NCBI GenBank assembly: GCA_964568885.1
Contig: CAZMSF010000003.1
Span: 1 to 63,225 of the forward strand
Direction: 5' to 3'
DNA: 63,225 bases
Source of the DNA: JAUSNA01 sp964568885
Lineage (GTDB): Bacteria > Patescibacteriota > Microgenomatia > Levybacterales > GWA1-39-11
Shown: positions 24,613-31,315 of the stretch, piece after piece
Position numbering within the stretch: the stretch's first letter is position 1
How the letters are laid out: the number at the start of each line of letters is the position of its first letter
Position numbers and translations under genes: made by a program
The notes under the pieces: model-generated
The model's input: the letters and a program-made list of their open reading frames with translations, nothing else
What the model was told of the DNA's origin: nothing
Databases searched by the model: none

Positions 24613-25845
24613 TTAATTATTGTTCTTGGAGCTCTTGAAGACTTTTGGCATCAACCAATCATCAGGAACTTCTTCATTGTTTTGAGGATCAAACGATGGC
24701 TCCTGAGGCATCCTCGTGTTCTCTACGGGTTGACTTTGCACAATTGGTTCGTTCACAATTTGCGCGTCTTCAATTGCGTCTTCCGGCTCAAATTGTGGCC
24801 GAGAGGCTTCCTCACGCCTTATTTTTTCTCTTATATCATTTGCTCTTTGTGACTGGCCAAATTGCTGTTGTTGCATCTTTGGCTGGTTTTGAGGCTGTTG
24901 TGTCCTCATCGGATTTTGGCGTCTGTTCTCATTTTGCTGATTTTGGCCTTGCTGTTGATTACGTCCTCCCTGCATGTGCATGGCCGGAAAGTCATTATCA
25001 TTCACGCGTGGTCTATTGCTCTGTTGTTGGAAACGAGGCTCTCTGTTTCTGTCCTGACTTTGGCGTGAAGCACCTAATATTGGGGCTTCACGACGCATTT
25101 GAGCTTCCTCTGCTTTCCTTTGTGCACCGTGATACATAGCAGCAGATGCGGTTTCAAAGGCGAGGGGTGAAGTGTTTTGCTTTGTGAAGTTTCTGGTAGC
25201 ATACAACACACCATCAAGAAGATTTTGCGCAATGTCCATATCCATCGGAAGCTGCAAATCCTTTAATACTTTACCAATTATTTCAGAAAGGGAGGAAAAA
25301 CTTTCGTCCACCAGTACCACGTCTCCAAAACGAGTATTTCCAGGATAATTGTCAATATTGACGATTTTTGTAGAGTTAGGGTCAATTATCCCATTTAACT
25401 CATCTATCGTTCCTACGCCGAATGCAACTATTGCACTTGGAGCTCCACCTTCCCAGGTGAGCTTCACATCATTGACCTCAAATGGGGTAATGCTTCTATC
25501 AGGAGCCGCTGTTAAATGAAAATTTATTGTATTTGGAGCCTCGGTAAAAAGAACTTTCTCGACTTCTCCTTTTATATAAGGAAGTGAAACAACGAGTTTT
25601 CCACTTGTTCCGACAAAATTTTCCTTTATTCTATCCACACCCACCAAGCTCGAAACCTCAACGGTCGGTTGTTTTTTGGATACAATTTGAACTTTTTTTC
25701 CTGCCTGGGTAAGAGAAAGATAGAAAGAAAGGGCAGAGGCAACGGTATCAAGATTCTGGTGAGTACCCATAACGATACCTAAATCGTTGTTTTGGTCCAG
25801 AAAGTCCCTTAATACGTTTATTTCCTGCGCAATTGTCGGATTCAT
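24613..25845 (-). CDS. Degenerate DHH-family (NrnA-like) protein with Gln/Asn-rich tail
   Basis: 410 residues. Residues 1-245 align by eye with DHH phosphoesterases such as NrnA: GTHQNLDTVASAL replaces the first motif H-x-N-P-D-G-D-A, and NIDNYPGNTRFG replaces NIDHH-x-x-N-x-x-FG, so the DHH triad is DNY. Most metal ligands are therefore missing and phosphatase activity is doubtful. Residues 250-385 are low-complexity, rich in Gln, Asn, Arg and Pro. Position in the infB-rpsO-pnp block is where nrnA sits in other bacteria, which supports descent from it. Possibly an RNA- or ribosome-binding pseudoenzyme. Confidence 0.75.
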   Translation of the reverse strand: MNPTIAQEINVLRDFLDQNNDLGIVMGTHQNLDTVASALSFYLSLTQAGKKVQIVSKKQPTVEVSSLVGVDRIKENFVGTSGKLVVSLPYIKGEVEKVLFTEAPNTINFHLTAAPDRSITPFEVNDVKLTWEGGAPSAIVAFGVGTIDELNGIIDPNSTKIVNIDNYPGNTRFGDVVLVDESFSSLSEIIGKVLKDLQLPMDMDIAQNLLDGVLYATRNFTKQNTSPLAFETASAAMYHGAQRKAEEAQMRREAPILGASRQSQDRNREPRFQQQSNRPRVNDNDFPAMHMQGGRNQQQGQNQQNENRRQNPMRTQQPQNQPKMQQQQFGQSQRANDIREKIRREEASRPQFEPEDAIEDAQIVNEPIVQSQPVENTRMPQEPSFDPQNNEEVPDDWLMPKVFKSSKNNN

Positions 25846-25850
25846 AAAAA

Positions 25851-25881
25851 CTTAGGCTCAAGCGTGAACGCTCAAACTAAG
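25851..25881 (-). promoter_or_regulatory. Imperfect hairpin plus U run between infB and the DHH-like gene
   Basis: CTTAG.../...CTAAG arms with an inner AGCG/CGCT stem overlap the infB stop (TAG, 25877-25879) and are followed on the minus strand by five U directly before ATG 25845. It can weaken transcription between the two genes or stabilise the 5' end of a processed message. Confidence 0.4.
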
Positions 25882-27334
25882 AATAAGATATTACCATATC
25901 ACCTATAGTAAAGTCAACTTGAGGGTCGAGCATGATTCCACATTCATTACCCTTTCCAATCTCCTTCACGTCTTTTTTCCCTTGTTTGAGGGAAACTATC
26001 TTCGTTTCGAGAGTTTCAGCGTCTCCTCTGGTAATTATGACCTTGTCCCCTGTCGCAAGTCTTCCTTCCTGCACCCGTACGCCCAAGATTTGACCCTCAT
26101 TCCCTTCAAAAGCAGCCAATATTTGTGCTTTACCAAAAATTTTCCGCTTTGCACGCTCGCGGATAAGATCTACCGCATCCTTTAGCTCGTCTAGCATATT
26201 GTATATTATGTTATATGTCCTATAGAAAGTCTTTTGCGAGTCGGCCAGGATTTTAGCCTGTTTTTCGATATCGACGTTAAAGCCAACGATTATTGCATTG
26301 AAATCCCGAGCCATTAACACATCGGACACTGAAATTTCACCTCTGCCTTCATAAACTACTTCAACATCCTCGGGTAGTGCACCTAAAACAGCTTCAAATT
26401 CACCGCTCGTTTGGGTTTTGACGACTACAGGAAGTTTTTCATTTTCTTTCGCCTGCAGGATTTTCATAAGATCCGCTGTCGAATGTGTCGTAAGCGCACT
26501 TTGAGCAGCCGGGGTAGTTGCTGCGGTCGTATTCAAGATGCTTCCTGCGGGAAGAACTTCAGTGAACCCCAATACCTCGACAGCTTCTCCCGGACCTGCC
26601 GCTTTCAATTGCGCTCCTAAAGCATCTATTAGTGCACGGACTTTACCTGCCTCTTTATGCTCGGTGTATACCTTTTCTCCTGGGGCGATTTTTCCGTCCT
26701 TGACAACAATTGAAGCAAGAATTCCCCTTCTCTTATCGAGTTTCGCCTCAATAACAACGCCGGTAAATGCTCCTTCTTCCTTTTTTTCGATTTCCGAAAG
26801 ATCGTAAACGATAATAATAAGGTCCAATAAATCAGCTATTTTATCCCCTGTTTTAGCGCTGACACCGATAAAAGGAGTATCTCCACCCATGCCTTCCAGC
26901 AATACTTGTTCTTTCGCAAGCTCTTGTTTTACTTTTTCGATATTCGCTCCGGGAGCATCCGTTTTGGTAATAACAACAATAAATGGGAGACCGGAGGCCA
27001 GAATTTTTTCAATTGATTCTTTTGTTTGAGGCTTAACCCCGTCATCGGCCGCAACTACAAGAAGAACAATATCGGAAGCGGAAACTCCATGCGAGCGCAT
27101 ATTCGAGAACGCTTCATGTCCGGGGGTATCAATGAAGGTAATAAGCCGCTTTTTTCCATCGTGAGTTATCTCGATTTTTGAAGCTCCAATTGCTTGGGTT
27201 ATTCCGCCTGCTTCACGCGTTGCGATATTACTTTTTCTAATGGTATCAAGGAGAGTAGTTTTCCCGTGGTCAACGTGGCCTAAAACTGATACGACAGGAG
27301 GGAACTTTTTAACGATTTCTGTTGCTTTTTCCAT
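25877..27334 (-). CDS. infB: Translation initiation factor IF-2, N-terminally reduced
   Basis: 485 residues. It begins 17 residues before the G1 loop (GHVDHGKTT) and so lacks the whole N-terminal region that makes E. coli IF2 890 residues long; reduction of this kind is common in small-genome bacteria. G2 to G4 are intact (GGITQAIGA, DTPGHEAF, TKTDAPG), followed by domains II-IV. It places initiator tRNA on the 30S subunit, a task also central to leaderless starts. It follows nusA by 26 bp; no rbfA gene is found next to it. Confidence 0.97.
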   Translation of the reverse strand: MEKATEIVKKFPPVVSVLGHVDHGKTTLLDTIRKSNIATREAGGITQAIGASKIEITHDGKKRLITFIDTPGHEAFSNMRSHGVSASDIVLLVVAADDGVKPQTKESIEKILASGLPFIVVITKTDAPGANIEKVKQELAKEQVLLEGMGGDTPFIGVSAKTGDKIADLLDLIIIVYDLSEIEKKEEGAFTGVVIEAKLDKRRGILASIVVKDGKIAPGEKVYTEHKEAGKVRALIDALGAQLKAAGPGEAVEVLGFTEVLPAGSILNTTAATTPAAQSALTTHSTADLMKILQAKENEKLPVVVKTQTSGEFEAVLGALPEDVEVVYEGRGEISVSDVLMARDFNAIIVGFNVDIEKQAKILADSQKTFYRTYNIIYNMLDELKDAVDLIRERAKRKIFGKAQILAAFEGNEGQILGVRVQEGRLATGDKVIITRGDAETLETKIVSLKQGKKDVKEIGKGNECGIMLDPQVDFTIGDMVISYS

Positions 27335-27360
27335 AATAGAAAGGTAATAACTCTCATGTG

Positions 27361-28374
27361 TTACGCTGTAGCTGCGGCTGCCTCTTCGGCCGGAGCATCG
27401 ATACCCTCAACTTCAATACTATATCCTGTCAATTTCGATGCCAATCTCACATTTTGGCCTTCTTTTCCGATGATAAGAGGCAATTCTTCTTTTGGTGCCT
27501 TGACAGTTGCTATTTTTTCTTTCTCATTCAGCTCAATAGTAAGGTTTTTTGCAGGAGAAAGTGCGTTTGTAATAAAACGGGCGCTGTCGTTATTCCATTG
27601 AATAACGTCTATTTTTTCAAGACCGTCAACCGCATCAATTACAGCCTGGATTCTGACACCCTTTTGCCCTACGCAAGAGCCGACCGGGTCAATCCCCGAC
27701 TGATCGGATGATACCGCTATTTTTGCGCGGGAACCCGGTTCTCTTACAATTTCCTTAACAACAACACTTCCTGCAGCAACCTCAGGCACTTCCCTTCTCA
27801 AAAGCCCCTCTAAAAGACCTGGGTGAGTTCTTGAAACAATAATCTCCCTGCCCCGTTTTTCATCCTCGGCAATTTCGACAATATAGACTGCGATTTTTTT
27901 ATTGAGGTAATAATTCTCGTTCTGGATTCTGTGCTGTGGGGGAATGATAGCTTCAGCTTTGCCGATATCTACAATAATAGCGCTTCCGGCAAAACGTAAA
28001 ATCATGCCATTCACAACAGTTCCGATTCTCTTGGAGTATTCGGACATGATAGCATCCTTTTCACGCTCTCTGATTTTTTGAAGCAATACTTGCTTTGCGG
28101 TCTGGGTTGCAATACGCCCGAATCCGGGAGGAGTTACGTCTTTCCCTTCATACATTATCTTCGTCTCACCTGTATTCGAATTTATTTCGGCAGCATATTT
28201 CTCAGCTTCAGCTTCTGCTTCTTCAACGTCCGGCTTCACGGGGACATGGTCTTTTTTGTAAGCAGCCAAAATTGCACTCTTGATACTTTCAAGAATTATT
28301 TCAGGGTCGACTCCCCTTTCGGTTGCGATTTGGTTAAGTGCGAGTGCGAACTCGCTTCTTTGTATTGCCGGCAT
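27361..28374 (-). CDS. nusA: Transcription termination/antitermination factor NusA
   Basis: 337 residues from ATG 28374. N-terminal RNA-polymerase-binding domain (SEFALALNQIATERGVD), S1 domain around residues 120-190 (GTVVNGMILRFAGSAIIVD), then two KH domains (GQKGVRIQAVID; GKEGQNVRLASKL). The C-terminal repeats of proteobacterial NusA are absent. A GTG at 28413 would add 13 residues but would have to be translated through a terminator-like hairpin, so ATG 28374 is preferred. First gene of the nusA-infB block. Confidence 0.95.
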   Translation of the reverse strand: MPAIQRSEFALALNQIATERGVDPEIILESIKSAILAAYKKDHVPVKPDVEEAEAEAEKYAAEINSNTGETKIMYEGKDVTPPGFGRIATQTAKQVLLQKIREREKDAIMSEYSKRIGTVVNGMILRFAGSAIIVDIGKAEAIIPPQHRIQNENYYLNKKIAVYIVEIAEDEKRGREIIVSRTHPGLLEGLLRREVPEVAAGSVVVKEIVREPGSRAKIAVSSDQSGIDPVGSCVGQKGVRIQAVIDAVDGLEKIDVIQWNNDSARFITNALSPAKNLTIELNEKEKIATVKAPKEELPLIIGKEGQNVRLASKLTGYSIEVEGIDAPAEEAAAATA

Positions 28375-28378
28375 ATTC

Positions 28379-28456
28379 AAAAAACGGTGGGTAGTTATGA
28401 CTCCCACCGACACTTTAATTAATGGTATTTTAACAGAAATTGAGGCCCAAAGTCAA
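28379..28456 (-). promoter_or_regulatory. nusA promoter and 5' hairpin with U6
   Basis: TTGACT (28451-28456), 18-nt spacer, TAAAAT (28427-28432): predicted start near 28420. A 7-bp stem CGGTGGG/CCCACCG with an 11-nt loop (28385-28409) follows about 11 nt later, then U6 (28379-28384) and the ATG 4 nt on. NusA stimulates hairpin-dependent pausing and termination, so feedback at this site is possible. Confidence 0.6.
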
Positions 28457-28489
28457 GGAAAAAGCCTCAAAATGAACGGAAAATATATC

Positions 28490-28543
28490 ATTTGTGATAC
28501 AAAAATATCAATTTTTGTGATTGATATCGTTAATGTCACAAAT
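28490..28543. promoter_or_regulatory. Concentric double palindrome between divergent promoters (putative operator)
   Basis: Outer arms ATTTGTGA (28490-28497) and TCACAAAT (28536-28543) and inner arms ATATCAAT (28505-28512) and ATTGATAT (28520-28527) share one centre at about 28516. TTGTGA half-sites also occur at 28492 and 28515. The element lies between the nusA -35 (28451) and the -35 of the surface-protein gene (28560), a typical place for a regulator of the divergent pair. Confidence 0.5.
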
Positions 28544-28559
28544 ATACATTTTGTCCGTA

Positions 28560-28590
28560 TTGACAGTCATGGATGCCTCCACCATATAAT
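28560..28590 (+). promoter_or_regulatory. Promoter of secreted repeat protein gene 28772
   Basis: Perfect TTGACA (28560-28565) and perfect TATAAT (28585-28590) with a 19-nt spacer, somewhat longer than ideal. Start expected near 28597, giving a leader of about 175 nt, long for this genome. Confidence 0.6.
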
Positions 28591-28681
28591 AGCTCTAAAT
28601 CAAATTCTTCTTGCCCCGGAAGTTTTTCTGGAATTTATTTTCACTTTGAACCTGCCCATGAGAGTTACATATCGCACATAC

Positions 28682-28710
28682 AAACCCTAAGATTGTCGAA
28701 GGGTTTTTTT
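28682..28710 (+). terminator. Intrinsic terminator (attenuator) in the leader of gene 28772
   Basis: AAACCCT/AGGGTTT 7-bp stem (28682-28688, 28700-28706) with an 11-nt loop and a run of seven T (28704-28710). It lies between the promoter (28560-28590) and the gene start (28772), about 110 nt after the predicted transcription start, so it must be read through for expression. Confidence 0.6.
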
Positions 28711-28717
28711 GTGCTTT

Positions 28718-28738
28718 CAAAACGTAATCTGCGTTTTG
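28718..28738 (+). promoter_or_regulatory. Second leader hairpin before gene 28772
   Basis: Perfect 7-bp stem CAAAACG/CGTTTTG with a 7-nt loop, followed by GCAGGATTTTTT. It lies 20 nt before the AGGAGG site (28758-28763) of gene 28772 and may affect stability or antitermination. Confidence 0.45.
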
Positions 28739-28757
28739 GCAGGATTTTTTCAAGGAA

Positions 28758-28763
28758 AGGAGG
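28758..28763 (+). promoter_or_regulatory. Perfect Shine-Dalgarno AGGAGG of gene 28772
   Basis: AGGAGGTGA 8 nt before ATG 28772. Most genes in the window have no such site; the same sequence context (AGGAGGTGAAAT) precedes the other surface gene at 34940. It fixes 28772 as the start instead of an upstream in-frame ATG at 28709. Confidence 0.85.
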
Positions 28764-28771
28764 TGAAATAT

Positions 28772-29368
28772 ATGAATATCAAACAAAAATTAGTATCAGG
28801 AGCAGCAGTTGCAGCGATGGTGGCGGCAGTAGTAGCCCCGGCATCATTTGCCGCAACAAATACTGTACACGTCACCGGAGGAGGCGCATTTAGCGTCACT
28901 AAGGCAAAAGTTGTGAATATGAAAATGAATAGTGTTACTCAATCTAACACTACCGTCGTTTCAACAAATGTCACAACATCTGCAAGTACCGGTGGTAATT
29001 CATCCAGCTTCAATACCGGAGGAACCAATAGCGTTACTTCTGGTCCTGCTGGAAATTCGGTAACAACGACCGTTAACGGAGGAAGCAACACGAATTCAAA
29101 TCCTTGCGGATGCGAGGATGTTAATTCAAACACTCTTACCATCACCGGAGGAGGTGCTTTTTCTTACACGAGTGGCAAGATTGTGAACGTAAGTTCTAAT
29201 AGTGTTTCTCAAACCAATACAACAGTCGTTTCGACCAATGTTACAGCAAGTTCTTCAACTGGTGGAAATAGCTCAAGCTTCAACACCGGAGGAAGCTCAA
29301 CCGTCACAAGCGGCGACGCAGGTAATATGGTTGATACAACCGTTACTGCAGGAGGAAACTCCAACTAA
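28772..29368 (+). CDS. Secreted Asn/Thr/Gly/Ser-rich repeat protein A (free form)
   Basis: 198 residues. Signal peptide MNIKQKLVSGAAVAAMVA... ending near ASFA (residue 27). The mature part has two repeats of about 85 residues: a TxTGGGAF start, KIVN, a V-x-Q-x-N-TTVVSTNVT ladder, STGGNSSSFNTGG and VTSGxAGNxV. A CGC pair stands at the boundary between repeats. No membrane anchor or LPxTG, so it is released or attached non-covalently. Related repeats are found in the proteins encoded at 30134, 31316 and 33690. The gene lies opposite to that cluster and ends at a strong terminator (29393-29419). Beta-solenoid or amyloid-like structure is inferred from the ladder. Confidence 0.85.
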   Translation: MNIKQKLVSGAAVAAMVAAVVAPASFAATNTVHVTGGGAFSVTKAKVVNMKMNSVTQSNTTVVSTNVTTSASTGGNSSSFNTGGTNSVTSGPAGNSVTTTVNGGSNTNSNPCGCEDVNSNTLTITGGGAFSYTSGKIVNVSSNSVSQTNTTVVSTNVTASSSTGGNSSSFNTGGSSTVTSGDAGNMVDTTVTAGGNSN

Positions 29369-29392
29369 AAAATTTTCTTGCAAGAATTTCTC

Positions 29393-29419
29393 AAACCCCC
29401 TCCTCATACGAGGGGGTTT
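29393..29419. terminator. Intrinsic terminator between gene 28772 and the sortase gene
   Basis: Perfect 10-bp stem AAACCCCCTC/GAGGGGGTTT with a 7-nt loop, followed by GTTTT on the plus strand. It ends the plus-strand transcript of repeat protein A; being symmetrical it may also act weakly on the minus-strand sortase message (stop at 29444). Confidence 0.85.
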
Positions 29420-29443
29420 GTTTTGGGAAAAGGGCCAATAAAA

Positions 29444-30001
29444 TCAACTTGGTTTTGCAAAGACGAGAAGCCGTTGTAATGAAGTACCAACCGGTGTGCA
29501 CGTCTGAAGAATAAGAATATCTCCCTGAGGCTTTGTCAGATACGAAATTTCCGACGGCCACACGGTTTTTTGGTCATATACTTTGTATTCAAATTCGTGT
29601 CCGTCTTTTCTAATGATAATCTTGTCTCCCTTCTTCACAAAAGGCAGCTTAAAAAATGCCGTGTTGTAGCGTGTAATTCTCCATGGAACATCAGACGAGT
29701 GGGCAAATAGATACATTGTTCCTTTTTGGCCAGGGAGGCTCGTTCCTTTTGCTTGAGCAACCCCGTTTTTTAGTTTTTCCAGATATTCTTTTGCGTTAAA
29801 AGGATCGACATTGGCAATAACCGGGGAAAAAACCTTGATAGAAGGAATTTCAACCGAAAACTCAATTTTTGCCTTCTGCGCGGATGTAAAATGTGGCGGA
29901 AATAAAAATTCCTTTAGCAGAGGATAATAAATGCCCAAAAGCCCCAGCAAAGAGACTGCAATAAGCGCATTTCCAATCCATTTTTGAAGCTTTCTACTCA
30001 T
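29444..30001 (-). CDS. Sortase next to the LPATG surface protein
   Basis: 185 residues from ATG 30001 (a TTG at 30028 is an alternative start). One membrane helix (about 10-30) and a sortase domain with H101 (YLFAHSSD), C168 (LQTCTPVG) and R177 (SLQRLLVFA). The gene follows the LPATG protein gene (30134-31252) on the same strand after a hairpin terminator, which strongly suggests that protein as its substrate. It differs from the sortase at 2055-2786 by a shorter linker and by VPWRITRYN in the loop after the His. It cleaves between Thr and Gly of the motif and joins the protein to an amine on the envelope or on another subunit. Confidence 0.92.
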   Translation of the reverse strand: MSRKLQKWIGNALIAVSLLGLLGIYYPLLKEFLFPPHFTSAQKAKIEFSVEIPSIKVFSPVIANVDPFNAKEYLEKLKNGVAQAKGTSLPGQKGTMYLFAHSSDVPWRITRYNTAFFKLPFVKKGDKIIIRKDGHEFEYKVYDQKTVWPSEISYLTKPQGDILILQTCTPVGTSLQRLLVFAKPS

Positions 30002-30050
30002 ACGCGTATAGTAATCGAGAACAGCCAATAAATCAAACTTTCAGCCAGCA

Positions 30051-30092
30051 TGTGGCAACCGATTGCCATCGTGTGGCGCCGATATTGCCATC
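30051..30092. repeat. Imperfect 21-bp direct repeat upstream of the sortase gene
   Basis: TGTGGCAACCGATTGCCATC (30051-30070) and a near copy at 30072-30092 (TGTGGCGCCGATATTGCCATC). The first also contains GGCAA-CCGA-TTGCC, a small hairpin. Lies between the terminator of the LPATG gene and the sortase start. Confidence 0.5.
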
Positions 30093-30112
30093 AAAAAACC
30101 CCTTTCGGGGTT
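30093..30112 (-). terminator. Intrinsic terminator after the LPATG protein gene
   Basis: On the minus strand AACCCC-GAAA-GGGGTT (30097-30112) followed by U6. Stable GNRA tetraloop. Placed 22 bp after the stop at 30134, so it ends the surface-protein operon; the sortase then depends on readthrough or on its own promoter. Confidence 0.85.
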
Positions 30113-30133
30113 ATTGGTTTAAAAGGCTACCGG

Positions 30134-31252
30134 TTAGACGGTAGGAGGTGCATTAGCAGCATTGAAACGCAAGTACAGCCCTGAGAGGAACATAAAGAAG
30201 AGGATGAGTGTGGCGATGAGAGTAAATGGTATCGACATGCCTGTTGCAGGAAGCGTGCTGCCCGCTGCAGGTCCTGACGAACCGTTGCTTGAGCCTGATG
30301 AGCTTCCGCTTGCACCCTGAACTGTTGAGGAACCCGGATTGTTAGAAGGAGGATTTCCTCCGCCGTTATTCTCTCCACCGCCCGGATTGTTGCTCGGACA
30401 ATCGCAGGTAACTTCGGTCAAATTGCTGTTAATATTCTCGTTGTTAACATTGACTTTGCTTACTATCCCTCCGGTGATGATAACCGAATCCCCAACGTTC
30501 CCCATAGTAGTGTTTCCTCCGGTATTCAAATTGTGTTCTACATTATTCGTAATGGTGGCAATATTTGTATCGGTGACTATGACACTTGTGCTTTCGCTCA
30601 GCACCGCATTATTGAATGAATTTTCTCCATTTCCTGAAATGTCTACTGATGTGTTGCCGCTTACTGCACCCGGTCCTTGATACTGACTATTATTGATATT
30701 TTTGTTATTGATGTCGGTTGAGGCATATATGCTACCGGTCATAATTAGCGATGAGCCGTTATTATAGGAAGCATTGTTGTTCCCCGTGTTGGCATTTACA
30801 TGAATATTGTTAGAAATAATTGCGGTATTGTTTTGAGAAATTAACGTTGAGGTTGAGTTTGTCGCCAGGACGTTATTTGTCGAACCTGCACCATTTCCGG
30901 AAATTGTTGTACTTGAATCGGTCTGGCAACCGCACGAAACATCCGCACTATTCGAATTTATATTTTGATTATTAACAGTTGTTGTCGAAGAGGTATTTCC
31001 CGTTTGTATTGTTGAATCCCCATTATTGCTTGAGGCGTCATTATTCCCTGTGTTGGCACTTGAATTTACATTATTGTCAACGTTTGAAGTATTACTCTGA
31101 GAAATATTTGTTGTGTTCTGGTTTTTGACCTGAACCTCATTACTAGATCCACTACCATTGCTTGTAATTACAATTTCTTCTGCCTTTACTTTTGTAGTAA
31201 TCCCGAGGTTTAAAAGTAGGCAGATTATAAAAATAATCGCCTTTTTTATCAT
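30134..31252 (-). CDS. LPATG-anchored repeat surface protein B
   Basis: 372 residues. Signal peptide of about 24 residues (IIFIICLLLNLGI core, VKA end), three repeats of about 85-90 residues (NGAGSxN, ISQxNTxxIxNN, ANTGNNxASxNNG, TGxxxxxTxxNNxNIN), each followed by a Cys pair where complete (CGC, CDC), a Gly/Ser/Pro linker (about 285-333), then LPATG at 334-338, a membrane helix and a short end. This is a classical sortase substrate. The neighbouring sortase gene (29444) is the natural partner. It is last in the operon 34940 to 30134. Other family members lack LPxTG, so B may be the wall-linked base to which they bind. Confidence 0.92.
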   Translation of the reverse strand: MIKKAIIFIICLLLNLGITTKVKAEEIVITSNGSGSSNEVQVKNQNTTNISQSNTSNVDNNVNSSANTGNNDASSNNGDSTIQTGNTSSTTTVNNQNINSNSADVSCGCQTDSSTTISGNGAGSTNNVLATNSTSTLISQNNTAIISNNIHVNANTGNNNASYNNGSSLIMTGSIYASTDINNKNINNSQYQGPGAVSGNTSVDISGNGENSFNNAVLSESTSVIVTDTNIATITNNVEHNLNTGGNTTMGNVGDSVIITGGIVSKVNVNNENINSNLTEVTCDCPSNNPGGGENNGGGNPPSNNPGSSTVQGASGSSSGSSNGSSGPAAGSTLPATGMSIPFTLIATLILFFMFLSGLYLRFNAANAPPTV

Positions 31253-31315
31253 AATAAGCTAACAGTTAAGTCTCTCTTTTTGATTTCAATATTGTGTGTT
31301 ATATGCAACATAATT

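Noticed and set aside
28385..28413. nusA start at GTG 28413
   Set aside because: Translation would have to cross the 5' hairpin, the extra 13 residues have no counterpart in the family, and ATG 28374 fits the family start.
28280..28690. Open frame over the nusA-surface gene intergenic region
   Set aside because: It runs across two promoters, a palindrome and part of nusA on the other strand, has no family resemblance and no ribosome site. It looks like chance.
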